Positions 53,014-64,000 of a stretch of DNA of 64,000 nt are shown here, piece by piece. A program made the translations under genes and the position numbers. The stretch comes from Biscogniauxia marginata. Its lineage: Eukaryota > Ascomycota > Sordariomycetes > Xylariales > Xylariaceae. Every line of letters begins with the position of its first letter. The stretch's first letter is position 1. The notes beneath the pieces are model-generated. The model worked only from the letters and a program-made list of their open reading frames with translations, was not told where the DNA came from and ran no database searches. The DNA lies in assembly GCA_022695795.1 (NCBI GenBank), contig MU404056.1, positions 434,001-498,000 on the forward strand, in the 5' to 3' direction.

Positions 53014-54885
53014 TCCTCACGCATGATACCTCTTAGGCGGGAAATGTCTGGCTAGGTATTTGGAGGTGCAATGAATTGACAGACTATTCTTGTTTTATAT
53101 ACTTGTTGAAGGATGAATGATCATAAAATAGCTGGTGTTTAGTTCGCGGTGATATCTCGGGTGAAATTAAATCCTTAATATACCTAATATTGCATATAGT
53201 TAAAGCTCAAAATATCTCCCTAAGTTGAATAAACTTTAAAAGACTTACTTTGTAACATTGAATGACTAAACCGTTTATATACCTATCTAAATAATTAATA
53301 AATTCTAAAAAGCATAAATTAATATTTTAAATAGGGTTAACTAGTTAAAATCGCTTTAACGTACGTACCTAATCATGTCATATTCATATTCATATTGCCG
53401 GGTTATCTACCGGCAAAGGTCTCAGTCATAATACCTAAAAAGCTAAGTTACTTGCTAGGCTAGTTAGTTGCTTGTCAGCGATGTTAAATGAGAAAAACCA
53501 CGGGCGGCAAGTGTTGTTTATATAGACGGACAGGTCTAGCAATACATATGATGTCGTATGACCGACGAACATGGGCTCCATCCCATCACACGAAAGACCC
53601 GATAGAAGAGCCACAGAAGGCGAAAGCACAGACCGACATACGCCCTGTGTCAAGTGCACTTGTGTGACTGATTGTGGATGATGATGACACGATGATATGA
53701 TGGAGGTGGCTGATCTATAACCGTCGGGCCGGAATAACCTCATTCTGGGACGTAACAGAATTGATGTGCTGTACGCGCGAGTGGTACCTAGTGAATCGGT
53801 AGCGTGATTGTGTTCGGGATCGGGCCCGGGCCTCAGAGTCTATTCCGGGATTACTACCCGGTCCGAAACCCATAGACTTCTGCCGGTCGGTGTTAGGTAT
53901 CTCATGATATTTCAAAGATGGTCCGTGCCTCCTTTATATGCTATTGGCCGAAAGAGTCGCGGGCAGATGTAACAGAGTAAATCAACGAAGAGGGCGTACT
54001 CCCGATCAAGGGGCGACAGATCCTGATTTTGGAGGGGAAGTTGAGGTGGCGGGTTCCTAGAATTACGTTTGCTATTTCGGCGGACAGTGTACATACCGTA
54101 CTTATTAACCAATCATCAACATGTAACAAATTGTTCTCGACTATTAGTAGTATTCTTAACTATGTGTTTTCGGGACTATGTTGGCAGCTAGGTAGCTTTA
54201 TATAAACTCCTATTATCAATGATATCCAACTTATACATATTAAACTAGGTAATCAGATGTCATAAACGTGCTAACATGAACTAAGTATAGGCAAGCAGGC
54301 TTAATAAGCGCGAACGGAGCCTATACATCGTTTCAATTCACCGTTAACAGAACTACATAGGGTCCGGACCTGGCAGGCCTGGCTCCAGGGCAATAGTACG
54401 ACAGGCCACTAGGCCGAGCAAACGCTCCGACCCCTGCAACAATTACTAGCTGGTCCGGACATTCGGTATGAATAATAAGTGGGATGAGATCACCTCCGGA
54501 TACGTTGCCCCGTTCGCCAATCAATTGTTGAAACATCCTCGCTTGTACAGAACTGTCGAATCATAGGCCATGGAGACAGCGTCATACAGGGTCCTATTGA
54601 AATTCACACGTTCCTCTGCCCCCGCGTGGCCACTACATGCATTTCCCATACCCCGACAGACTGAGATCTGATAATTTGCAAGGCCATTTTGAGCTTTCCG
54701 TGCCATTGAACATGGCAAACACTGGCTCGTCACCGACGCCCGTTCCGATTACATTTTTATGATGTAATTCTATTTTCACTGCAGTTCACAGATAAGGCCA
54801 TTTAAATGGGCTGGCACTCTACCCAGGAGCAATTGCTCGTCATTGTGAATCACCACATCACTCACAAAATATAAACAGTCCAACC
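53014..54885. other. Intergenic with a very AT-rich block
   Basis: 53090-53400 is markedly AT-rich, with TTAATAAATT- and ATTAATATTTT-like runs, and has no coding potential. The remainder (53430-54730) has short frames without motifs. The last 100 nt should be the promoter and leader of the bZIP gene. Confidence 0.5.
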
Positions 54886-55617
54886 ATGGCTTGTATAAAT
54901 GACCCTCTGGGAATTCTAAGCCCTCCCGATGATGGTGATTATACACTCCCCAAAACCAACTCGGATACTATCAACCCTTCCGAGACACCCCCCCTGCCAT
55001 CATGGGATACCATCGATCCGGGTGACTATCCTGTGAAATCAATTACCCCTATTGACCCGGCAATACAAGGACTCACAAAGAGCACGGTACGTAGACTTAA
55101 TTTTCAGCGGATATGACACGCCTCGTATGCTGAGTTCTGTTCTGTGAAGGTTAATTTTGTGTCGTTGGTAGACGACTCTCTAGTGTCTCCCAATTTGACA
55201 AAACACCAAGTTGTAGATCGATTGGCTCCACCAGCAATGCAAACAGCCAATGCATCCCTTGATGCCGAGGGCGATGTGCCCGTCGATCATCAAGTAAAAC
55301 GTCGGGATAGTCGACGGAGCTCATCGTCTGATGATTCTCAAACTAGGACGGGGAGGCCCAGGAAACGGCAGCTCGAGAAGAGTCGTCTCGCTGCAAACAA
55401 GTGCCGCCAGAAGAAAAAGAAAGAGAATGCAAACCTCGAGGCCCAAAGCAGGCTGCTTGAGGATCAGCAGATCAAATTGAAGGCGGCCGCAGACGTGTTA
55501 CAATCGGAGGTACTGATCCTTAAGAATGAGATCCTGAAACATGGGCTATGTTCGGACTGCGAACCCATTCAAAGATATATTGCGGAGAGCGCCAATCGGC
55601 TTGTCTGTCGGAGGTAA
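54886..55617 (+). CDS. bZIP transcription factor
   Basis: Nuclear DNA-binding regulator. Two exons, 54886-55086 and 55150-55617, phase 0, 222 residues. The N-terminus is Pro/Asp/Ser-rich (NDPLGILSPPDDGDYTLP). The basic region is GRPRKRQLEKSRLAANKCRQ KKK, in which N-x-x-A-x-x-C/S-R appears as RLAANKCRQK. The leucine zipper follows directly (ENANLEAQSRLLEDQ, then ADVLQSEVLILKNEILKHG) and ends in a Cys-containing patch (CSDCEPIQRYIAESANRL). This zipper and tail are like Atf/CREB-type fungal bZIPs. No stress-response activation domain is recognised, so the pathway is unknown. ATG context CAACCATGG is good. Confidence 0.87.
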
Positions 55618-56799
55618 TCTTTGGCTGCAATTGCGAGTTAGTTACGGCATCTCTTTTTGCTTTTTTTTTCTCCTTACGATGACGATCATGGAGCTTTACG
55701 ATATTATTGTTTGGGTCGGAATGGTTTGTCAGCTTTTCCCCTTCTCGTCCTCTAGTCAACCCGATGCTATTATGAATATTCATGAATCAAAGCTAGTAAG
55801 AACTTTGACAAACTCTATTCTTTTATGAACATGCTAGCCATACGATGATATCATAGGATCTCCCACGCCATGTCCTAATATTGTGGAAGCGACATTCATT
55901 GCGTAGCACCGGGGAAAAGCCTCGATGGCAAAACGCTTACATGCTTCCGGCACTTGGCCTGAATCAAATTTCAAATCCAAAGTGGATTCACAAGGTGGCT
56001 CACTACTGGGACGCGCCTGATTATTTGCGGATAGCTGGTTTCTCTCGCCGCAAACCTAGTACTATGCTCAATGGAGAGGATGGTAGCCGGGACTAACTCC
56101 CAGTGTGTACAAGTACAACAACTGTCTATCAGTTTATATACTTGATCCTCAAGATCCTCTAACTGGAAGGCTTTAGAGTACTCATGATAGGCCTATCAAT
56201 AGTCACGTGAGGCGCGCATCACGCAGCTTTCTTGTGGGAAGACTAATAGATGCAAGATTGAAAGCAACCATGATGTGATTATTCACTTTGACGCTCGCCT
56301 GGATCCCTTGAGACCGAGAACGATATTTATTTTGTCTTTTTTGTGTGTGTACAGACTCTTACACCTCAGCTACAACTTGGCTCTTTCTGTTATATAGGTA
56401 TGGTATCTACAATCTGTGTCTAGATTTCAATATCTCCCTTTACCGATTAACGGGGTTAGACAGGGGGTCCTCTTCTCCTAGAATTTATGCACCGTGTCCG
56501 CTTCTCTATTCCAATACTTGTATTACTCCATTGTCACAAATACTTTCCTGTCTGTGGCATGTCCAAAACGTATTGGTTGCATTCTTCCTAGCGCCAGCTA
56601 TATTGCTCGCTTAACCATATCTATTGGATTCCTCAGAGTTCGCGATGGTTTAACTACTTACTAAGAGCACTTGGGGGCCTGTAGCCCTGTATACTGTTGA
56701 AAGTTTTGCAGGGATGATTATACTGGACGTTCAAAACAAACACAACTGTGGCATTGGATCAAACTTCGAGATAGAGCAGAGAGGCATGATATAGCCTAG
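55618..56799. other. Intergenic
   Basis: 3' flank of the bZIP gene and promoter of the following regulator. Frames at 55881-56096 and 56345-56614 have no recognisable motif. No gene is supported. Confidence 0.5.
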
Positions 56800-59161
56800 A
56801 TGTCGCACCCCCTCAGGCCGTTGCTCCCTAATGCTTCAGCCACGCCAAGCGAACCTACCCAACAGCGTACCAAAAGGGTAGCCTCCGTCGCGGCTTGTGA
56901 AGCATGCAGACGAAGGAAGTCGAAGGTATGGCAAGTCCTCAAAACCATTGACGATAGGGCAACCCCGAGAATCAGCTAACGGATGTGTAGTGTAGTGCCG
57001 AAAGACCTCGATGCGCGACTTGTATTGAAAGACAAACTACTTGCGAATATACGACACTACCCACAGAGTCTCATGTCAAGGCACGGAAGAGGAGGTTTTC
57101 TGATCTAGAGCTTAGATGCCAAACATACGATGAGCTACTTGATATTATTCGATCGCGACCCGAGCACGACTCAATCCAAATCCTAAAACGGATGAGGACA
57201 ACCGATCAGATCCAGGAAGTCCTCAAGTCCATCCATGAAGGCGTCCTTCTACTACAGCTAGTGCAAAAACCAGAGTACCGATTCCGATACGAGTTTCCAT
57301 ATATTCGCGAGATGCCTTCATCTCTAACCCAGTGGCAGAACCCTTACCTGACGTCTTTACTTTTCGAAAACCTATCAACCTTATCAGCAAAACAAACAAT
57401 ATTGTCCGAAACCTTGAAAGACATTGAGGATGAATCCCAGAAGATGTACCTCGTCCCTTACCATGCCACCGAATTAGTCGACCATCGGATTGCCCACGCG
57501 AACCTATCACATTGGACAAACGTCTCCTCCGACAACACAACGCTACGGTCCCTGCTGGGAATTTATTTTGTTTCTCTGTTCCCCTTCCATCCAAACTTCG
57601 ACAAGGAGGCTTTCCTAGATGATCTCGTTGCTGGCAGTGAGCAGTTCTGCTCCCCCCTTTTGGTGAATGCGGTCCTCGCAGCTGCCTGGGTGTGTACAAA
57701 GCTTGCCACACTGGAAGACAAAGCTAACCCTCCGGAAGCATGGGTATGATCATGTGAACAGCAGGGCCAAGCACTGGATGCCAGACAATTTTGGCTACCG
57801 GTTTCTTGCCGAAGCCCGAAGACTATACGACCTCGAGAAAGCTCATCCTACGATCACAACCGTGCAGGCCGCAGCGATTATCCATCTCGAATATTACATT
57901 AACGGCATAGAGGAGGTCGGCTGGGCGTACTTGCGGGAGTCTATAGACATGGCACGGCGCCTGGAAATATTCAAGTTCGATCCCACCAAAAACCGAGAAT
58001 TTCAGTTAGTAGCAGCAACAACTGCGTGGGGATTGTTCAACTGGCAAGCGTAAGTTTTCCCCTCTCGAACAAAAATTTAAATTAAGAAATCATATTATGA
58101 TACTATCGTTCTCACAACAATAACCCCAATAGACTAATAGCTTACCACACCTTCCAACCTCCACTCCTCCCCTATCCACCTCAGTTCTCGTTACCGGAAC
58201 AAGAATTAGAGCATATGGAACTATATGTGAAATATCCCCAGGGACAGGAACCAATAAATACCTATAATGGTCTAGTTTTCAAGGCCGTATCTGACTTCCG
58301 TGTGATAATCAACGATGTCGCTAAAGAAACGTGCAAGTCTCCAGGGCGCTCTACTGAAATACCTTATTACGAAGTCGCCTTCTTCAGGTCCTCACTCACA
58401 GCCTGGTATGATAACTTACCGGAACCCCTGAGACCACGAAACATTGTCTTGCCTTCCCACCTGAAATTACAGTGAGTGAAGAGAATTGTCACGTTTCAGT
58501 TACCACTATACATCCATTCTTCAGCTCGGAAAAGTCCGACCCCAAACTCTCATGTTTGTCACTGACTATATCCAGTATGCATTACCATATCCTCCTCATA
58601 TCTCTTTTCGAGCCGTTCGAGAAGATGGACCCGGTCGACGGAGAAGAAAGGCCGGCCGATATTATAGACCGCTCTAAGAAGTGCTTCGAGACGCTCGTAC
58701 GACTATACTACCTTCGACATGGCTTCGAGTCCTACGACGTCACCCTTCTCCAGTTCCTTCCCGCGTTGGCGTTTAGCTCGCTGAGAGACCTTGCGGTTGT
58801 GGTAGTGGACAACAGTTCGACGAGGCACGAAGAGATACGTTCGACGATCATACTCTGCGCCAAAGGGCTGTGGGACCAAGGGTACAACTGCTTCGTCTCT
58901 CATGCGTTGTTTCACTTGTACGTGGAGTCCCTGGACCCGGCCGAGGCTCAGCTGGTGAGGGAGGTCGTGGAGTACGAGCCCACGGACGAGATGATGGACC
59001 TTATCGCCCGGGAGGTGCGTTCCCAATGGCCGGTCGGCATCTTCAGCTCCACGAAGGAGAACCGATTCCCCACTCTAGATGACTTTGTCCGCTGGTGGGA
59101 GAGATACGGCCGGGACAGAACTATGAGGGACGGCACGACGGAGGAATCTGCTCCAAACTAG
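56800..59161 (+). CDS. Zn2Cys6 transcription factor
   Basis: Fungal binuclear-cluster regulator. Five exons: 56800-56925, 56991-57689, 57739-58049, 58133-58471 and 58525-59161, 703 residues. The zinc cluster (residues about 33-60) is split by intron 1: ACEACRRRKSK, then CSAERPRCATCIERQTTCEY, spacing C-x2-C-x6-C-x6-C-x2-C-x6-C. A short linker and helix follow (LELRCQTYDELLDIIRS). The fungal-specific regulatory region includes LLGIYFVSLFPFHPNFDKEA, LVNAVLAAAW, then HWMPDNFGYRFLAEARRL and INGIEEVGWAYLRESIDMAR. An apparent frameshift near 57690-57738 is explained by a 48-nt intron (GTGTGT...GGAAG) that restores LAAAWHGYDHVNSRAKHW, as in relatives. All other joins are in phase. The gene is therefore intact, not a pseudogene. 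Targets are unknown. Confidence 0.87.
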
Positions 59162-60025
59162 CCTTCGACTTCTATGTCTGGGGCTTCATGACACGCAGAG
59201 ACGAGATATGAGATAATGAGAAGGGCATGGATCATACTATCGATACTTGAGGTTAATGAAATATATTATTTAGTGAGCGAACTTTTCTGCAAAGTCCATC
59301 TCGATCTAGACCTCTCGATACTACATTCCCCCAATCATGCGATCCCATGTCTAGCCGCGGTGGCCGGAACCACAATCACCAGCCCAAGGACGGAGAACAT
59401 CGACGCCTTCTACCCAACTTGCGTGTCGAGGGAGGTCGGTGGCCCGTCGGAACCCAACAAAAAGGGGAAAGGGATACGGCAAACACGCGACCGATGATTT
59501 GCTCCATAATCACCGGGGCAATGTGGGGATCTCGATCTAGGATTCGGCTTTTAGTTAGGTGTGCCTACTCATGCATCCATCACGGCGTTATCAACGCCGA
59601 GCATCCATCCCCTATCCACGCGGCTGCATGCTCGCGGAGTCGGCCCTTGGGACAATCGCCACACTTGTGTCACAGTTTGGATTATCTTTCCTTCTCGCGC
59701 GGAGCCTTTACTACGTCGTGCCGCCGTGCACGCACATTGCTTCCATTTTGAGTCGGTATAGGTCTCTGAATCAATAGGTGTGCATTGTCTTTTACTGGGA
59801 GCACGTTGTAGAGATTGCCAATGACGGAATTCATGACACGCTCTCGGGTCGCTGAATCGTCGCGAGTCGACTTGGCAACGCTACATGGAGAAAAAGGAAC
59901 CTCGAGATCGCTAGTGTCGTATTATTGAATGTGGCGACGGATGCATGATTCCGGAATATTAGCTTCACGCACTAACGCGTTTACCATTCTCAGACTAACA
60001 TGAGCCGCATTCTCTACAGTAGAAT
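59162..60025. other. Intergenic between convergent genes
   Basis: No gene is supported. The frames at 59216-59497 and 59347-59751 lack recognisable motifs. Confidence 0.5.
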
Positions 60026-61319
60026 CTACCCTGTTGGCTTATATACAGGCATAGTGTCGCCATCGTACACATTTCCGCTACCGTCGTACGGGGTATTTGC
60101 GCCAACCTCCTTCTCCCATTTATCACGGATAATTTCGAGAATTCCTCGGCCACCGGCTCCTACTAACTTCAAATTTGGCGGGGCGAACGTTGTCAACTTT
60201 GTGGTATGGTTCCTGTTATACGGACCAGGGTATGACACAGAATTGTTCACAGTCGCAAGGTTCGGGGGTTCCGTATTGACATAGCCTGTCACATCGGCGG
60301 CGAGCTTGAAGACATTCGCACCAACGTCATACCGACCCAGATGTGACAATTGCCAGTTGTTCTCTACCGTGGACAAGATAGAATAGTGCGTGTAAAAAGT
60401 ATCGTCGATGGATCCCTTGAGGTTATCCGGGACTGCGTTACCAAGCAAGAGTGAAACAATTCGATTGGGCTCAGAATAATCTTCGGTTTCGTCGTACGTG
60501 AGCTGTATCAATGTCTTCTCGGTGAAGACCCCATCGGCTAGCAATGGCAGCAAGAAGTTGTGTGCCCATTTCGTCGCGTAGTCTAAAGTCGTGTTATGCC
60601 CGTCGTTGCGCATATCAGGGGACATCATTACAAACTGGGGCACCGTTCTGGCGGCTAGGTCCCGTTTGAAATCATCGAATGACACCAGGTTGGCTAGTCG
60701 AGCGCCGTCTAGATTGATTGAATCATACGAGACGAACGGGCTTATGGATAGATTAGTCCTGTCTCGAGAAGGGGAATTGCAGACCCAGACGCGACTCACT
60801 TGTGCTTCCGCACATAATCCCATGTCCCATCTGAACTAACGCTCCCTTCTGCCATATAACCTGGGCCGGGGATGCCTTCAAAATAACCCTTCCAACTGAT
60901 CCTTCTAGTAGCTAAGAGATCGACGACGGTGGACACGTTGGACGGGATGCGAATGACCTCATCGTGGTCTAAGCCAAAATAGTCACCTCCTACGGCGGCT
61001 AGATAGTTGGGCTGACTGGGATGCGTCTGAGCATAGTATCGGGTCTGTAGTATACCGAGCTTTCTTAGGTCCGCGAAGTCAGGATCTGCGGCGACTTTAT
61101 CGAAGTCCTAGACGCAGTTCATCAGATCAGTTAGCCTGGCACTGCGACATCATAGCCCAAAGTAAGGGTTGTTCTGAGCGTCTGGAATATCGCACGAACC
61201 TGATTCTCCAGCCAGATGCTAATAAATCTATCAAAAGCTCTACCAGGAACTATGGCGGCAAATCTAGCACTGACACACCAGGCAAAGGCGAGGACGCTTC
61301 CCAAAGACAACAGCATCAT
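60026..61319 (-). CDS. Secreted acid phosphatase, phosphoesterase family
   Basis: Predicted extracellular phosphatase for phosphate scavenging (family of fungal PhoA-type acid phosphatases and non-specific phospholipases C). Three exons: 61319-61200, 61107-60800 and 60740-60026, 380 residues. The signal peptide is MMLLSLGSVLAFAWCVSA. The family motifs are FDRFISIWLENQDFDKVAA (metal-binding ENxD, split by intron 1), THPSQPNYLAAVGGDYFG, PQFVMMSPDMRNDGHNTT, LIQLTYDETEDYSEPNRI and TFYTHYSILSTVENNWQL. These are in the usual order. Several N-x-S/T sites fit secretion. Intron 2 (60799-60741) joins KHN to PFVSYDS in phase 2. No GPI signal is seen at the end (MPVYKPTG). Confidence 0.88.
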
Positions 61320-62256
61320 TGCTACTTCACTCCGATAGCGCGATGGCTACTCGAAGGTTGAAAAAGTTACGATTCACATTAGCAGAACATTTGCGAAGAC
61401 TTGCGAGTCGGAAACGGGCAATGATGCAGCAGCCATCATATTACTGTCCCATGGTTGAGACCACAGCAGGCCACATAAGGGGTAAGTAATGGAATGGGTC
61501 AATCTATGATTACCGCAACTCAGGCTGAACAGTGTCATCATAAATTGGAATGTTCGCCCCGCACTCTCCCAGCCACATCGTGCATGCGGGGAGCAAGCCA
61601 CGTTCCTCCAAACTGAGACGGTGCATTAAACTCGTATTAGCATAATTATCCCTAGTTACCTCCTCATGATGGTATTGCTTTATAACGAAATAATTCATGA
61701 TGCACCCTAGTTTGACTAACTGATACAAATTAGATATGACAATGATATACTTGTGAAAAATTATACTCTTTAAATAGGTATTAAGGTCGCACTTGATACT
61801 CTAAGCTGGTATATATAGCCACGGTTCGCTGCCGTAACAATGCCTATTACGCATAATGATTTGTTCAAGAGTTGCAGTATGCAATAGAGGCACATAGGTA
61901 ACTGACATCTCACCTGGCTATACGGATTACGTACCGAGCTAACGCATAGGTACTTGGAGAGTCTAACCGTAAATGGACCAATCGTGCTAAACCCCCGTCT
62001 CGTCTCGGCTCGCGAGTTCGCACTGGTCCCTTTAATCATCTGTAAACCCGAGTTCCGAGGCCATATCTCCGAACACACCTCAGCTTATTACTCAGCCAAC
62101 AAAATCCTCCGGCGAGTGACTCAAGTAGATGTGTGTACGGTATTGGGCCTAGGTACACGGCATGCCCCATTCTGCTACCTTGCGTTGATCTTATCAATCT
62201 GATCAAATCCGACCAAAATTCATCTGAGACTTTATTCCGGCGTCACCTCCGAAGCC
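61320..62256. promoter_or_regulatory. Divergent promoter region of the phosphatase and a Zn2Cys6 gene
   Basis: About 940 nt between two divergent start codons. Frames present have no recognisable motif. It holds the promoters of both genes; no single element stands out. Confidence 0.45.
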
Positions 62257-64000
62257 ATGGCCGAGTCTGAAGCCGCCAGCGTACACCCCACTGAAGATGA
62301 TAGCCACGATGGAAATCCGGACAACCAAGAGCCAGCTCGCAAGCGTCAACGTGTACGCTTGTCATGTCTAGAGTGCCGCAGAAGAAAGCTGTCCTGCTCG
62401 AGGGAGCTACCTTGTGATCGTTGCATCAAGTCGGGCACCCCGGAGCGATGCACCTATGAAGCACGGCCTGGCGGACCGGCAACAACGGCATCTAGCGGAG
62501 AAAGGCCGTCCTACGGACCCGCGACCTCATTAGTGTCTTTCGGTCAAGATGCTCGTCGTTCGTCTACGAATCATCACCCAGTACGTCGCGAAGCCGACAG
62601 CTCGGTTCTGAGAGATGCAGCTCGAGATCATGACAGAATACGGAAACTCGAGCTTGAAGTTACTCAACTGAAAAATGCCCTATCTAAACAGACATCAGTC
62701 GATGGTAGCACTGTGGTCGCCTCACCAGCAACTGGTAAGGATGCGGCGCCCAAGGAGGCTCCGCCGGGCCCTTGGGGGCCATCTTTTATCCCCGAGACTG
62801 CGGACGGCCTAGAAGTGAAGTTTCTCAGGGGAAACAACTTTAAAACTAGGTATTTCGGACCACACAATGCCTGGTCCTCGCTCAGAGAACTTACTGGTAT
62901 ATGCCCCTTCATGAAAGAGACGGCTGATGAATGGCTACGGCCTCTCAATATCCAGCGGAAAGATCGCGCAAAAAGAAAGGAAGACCGCGACAAGCAATTT
63001 CAGCAGCCTGATCTATTCCTCGAATCGTTGTTCCCTTCGAAGGAGGAGACTGATTCGCTCATTACTGTCTACCTAGACCAGTTTGAACAGCTTAACCGCA
63101 TCATCCACATACCTACATTCAAGAAGCAATATGCATCTTTCTGGGACCCATTGAAGACAAGATGCGCCTCCTTCACAGCCCTCGTTCTAGCAATAATATC
63201 TGTGTCTTGTTGCCTTGACATGCAAGCGACCAACAAGTTTGTGGGGGTCCAGTCAAGCGCATTCAAGACCGCCGAAAAATGGATCAAGGCATGTGATCAA
63301 TGGTGCGACCGGCAAAGCCAGAAACATCGCAAGCTGGTGCATTACCAGATAGCATGTCTACTCTATCTCGCCAAGAGGGTAAACACTATCAAAAAGAAGA
63401 GGTTTTGGACAACATCGGGGGCATTGATCCGCGAAGGAGTTACCGTAGGGCTACATCATGACCCTGATCATGTGTCCATCAGTATCACTCCGTATAACCG
63501 AGAGATGAGAAGGCGATTATGGGCCACGATGATCGAATTTGATGTTCAAGCATCTTTCGACCAAGGAGTCCCAACACTGCTGAGTCAACTTCATAATGAC
63601 GTGGACGCGCCTAGGAACATCGACGACGAGAGTTTTGACGAGAATTCCAGGGAGCTTCCAGTGTCGCGGCCGCGGACTGAGTACACATTTTCATCTTACG
63701 CCCACATTAGCCGGCAGAGTCTTCCACTGCGACTCGAGTTAAACAAATTATTGACAGGCCCTCCGGTAGATCTTGAGTGGGAGCAGGTGCTCCAATATAG
63801 CGATATGATCTCGCAAGAGATAGACGCGCTGCCCGCCTGGGATCTAGAATGCCCAAAACAATCAGAAGTATCTCACAAACCGATCCTAGCGCATACGTTA
63901 CTTCATCTCCAGCTCAGGCAGTATCTCATACCATTACACCAGCCTTACCTCAAAATGCGCAAGTACCATTCGAGGTATCAAACGGCTGAGTTAATGTACT
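62257..64000 (+). CDS. Zn2Cys6 transcription factor (partial, runs off the window)
   Basis: One open frame with no intron from ATG at 62257 (GAAGCCATGG context) to the window end, 581 complete codons. The cluster lies near residues 39-68: RLSCLECRRRKLSC, then SRELPCDRCIKSGTPERC, spacing C-x2-C-x6-C-x5-C-x2-C-x8-C. A coiled-coil helix follows (RDHDRIRKLELEVTQLKNAL), a usual dimerisation element after the cluster. Then WSSLRELTGICPF and the fungal-specific TF domain: NRIIHIPTFKKQY, AFKTAEKWIKAC, HYQIACLLYLAKR, LIREGVTVGLHHDPDH, REMRRRLWATMIEFDV. This arrangement is typical of the large Gal4/Fungal_trans family. The C-terminus lies outside the window, so length and any activation region are unknown. 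Confidence 0.9.
   Translation, partial: MAESEAASVHPTEDDSHDGNPDNQEPARKRQRVRLSCLECRRRKLSCSRELPCDRCIKSGTPERCTYEARPGGPATTASSGERPSYGPATSLVSFGQDARRSSTNHHPVRREADSSVLRDAARDHDRIRKLELEVTQLKNALSKQTSVDGSTVVASPATGKDAAPKEAPPGPWGPSFIPETADGLEVKFLRGNNFKTRYFGPHNAWSSLRELTGICPFMKETADEWLRPLNIQRKDRAKRKEDRDKQFQQPDLFLESLFPSKEETDSLITVYLDQFEQLNRIIHIPTFKKQYASFWDPLKTRCASFTALVLAIISVSCCLDMQATNKFVGVQSSAFKTAEKWIKACDQWCDRQSQKHRKLVHYQIACLLYLAKRVNTIKKKRFWTTSGALIREGVTVGLHHDPDHVSISITPYNREMRRRLWATMIEFDVQASFDQGVPTLLSQLHNDVDAPRNIDDESFDENSRELPVSRPRTEYTFSSYAHISRQSLPLRLELNKLLTGPPVDLEWEQVLQYSDMISQEIDALPAWDLECPKQSEVSHKPILAHTLLHLQLRQYLIPLHQPYLKMRKYHSRYQTAELMY

Noticed and set aside
57667..58053. Frameshift pseudogene in the Zn2Cys6 gene
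   Set aside because: A short intron restores the frame and conserved residues, so the gene is read as intact.
43249..62256. A secondary-metabolite or effector gene cluster because four regulators lie near one another
   Set aside because: No PKS, NRPS, terpene or tailoring enzyme is present; the regulators are separated by unrelated genes.

Overview
The window is nuclear DNA of a filamentous ascomycete. The signs are genes split by introns mostly of 48-110 nt with GT..AG ends, fungus-specific families (Zn2Cys6 regulators, an AA9 lytic polysaccharide monooxygenase with a CBM1, a CFEM/PTH11-type receptor relic, a tetraspanin, a CCG-type small secreted protein), and many short TACCTAGG/TACCTAAG elements between genes. 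The class is probably Sordariomycetes. That placement is inference from style and cannot be proved without a database search. No CRISPR array, insertion sequence, rRNA or convincing tRNA was seen.

Layout. 1.3-10.3 kb is a housekeeping block: a Pumilio-family RNA-binding protein (-), mitochondrial ribosomal protein mS33/Rsm27 (-), a divergently transcribed RNase III (+) and a membrane-anchored acyl-CoA-binding protein of Atg37/ACBD5 type (+). A GFA-domain protein (-) follows, then a 3.5 kb gene-poor gap. 14.9-21.9 kb holds a low-complexity hypothetical protein (+), a KPWE-motif PEX39-like peroxisome import factor (-), a mitochondrial PP2C phosphatase of PTC5/PDP type (+) and a secreted GH5 glycosidase (+). 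22.8-29.6 kb holds a small two-helix membrane protein (-) and a 1605-residue EDC4-like mRNA-decapping scaffold (+).

The second half is more accessory: a secreted M28 leucine aminopeptidase (-), a tetraspanin (+), a small secreted cysteine-rich protein (+) split by a long repeat-filled intron, a regulator with an odd zinc cluster (+), a DUF2470 membrane protein (-), a decayed CFEM/PTH11-like receptor pseudogene (-), an AA9-CBM1 LPMO (-), a small conserved protein (-), a bZIP factor (+), two Zn2Cys6 regulators (+; the second runs off the window) and a secreted acid phosphatase (-). Gene-poor gaps of 3-4 kb separate several of these.

How the genes relate. There is no operon and no clear biosynthetic cluster. 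The secreted hydrolases (GH5, LPMO, M28 aminopeptidase, acid phosphatase) and the cysteine-rich secreted protein fit a saprotroph or plant-associated life. The PUF protein, RNase III and EDC4-like protein are RNA-processing factors that happen to lie in the same window. Exon boundaries were assembled by hand from reading frame, splice consensus and family motifs; they are predictions. The most notable observations are the LPMO's ATAAGT donor in place of GTAAGT, the receptor pseudogene, the cysteine-rich secreted protein hidden by its intron, the PEX39-like gene, and a perfect 13-bp hairpin upstream of RNase III.
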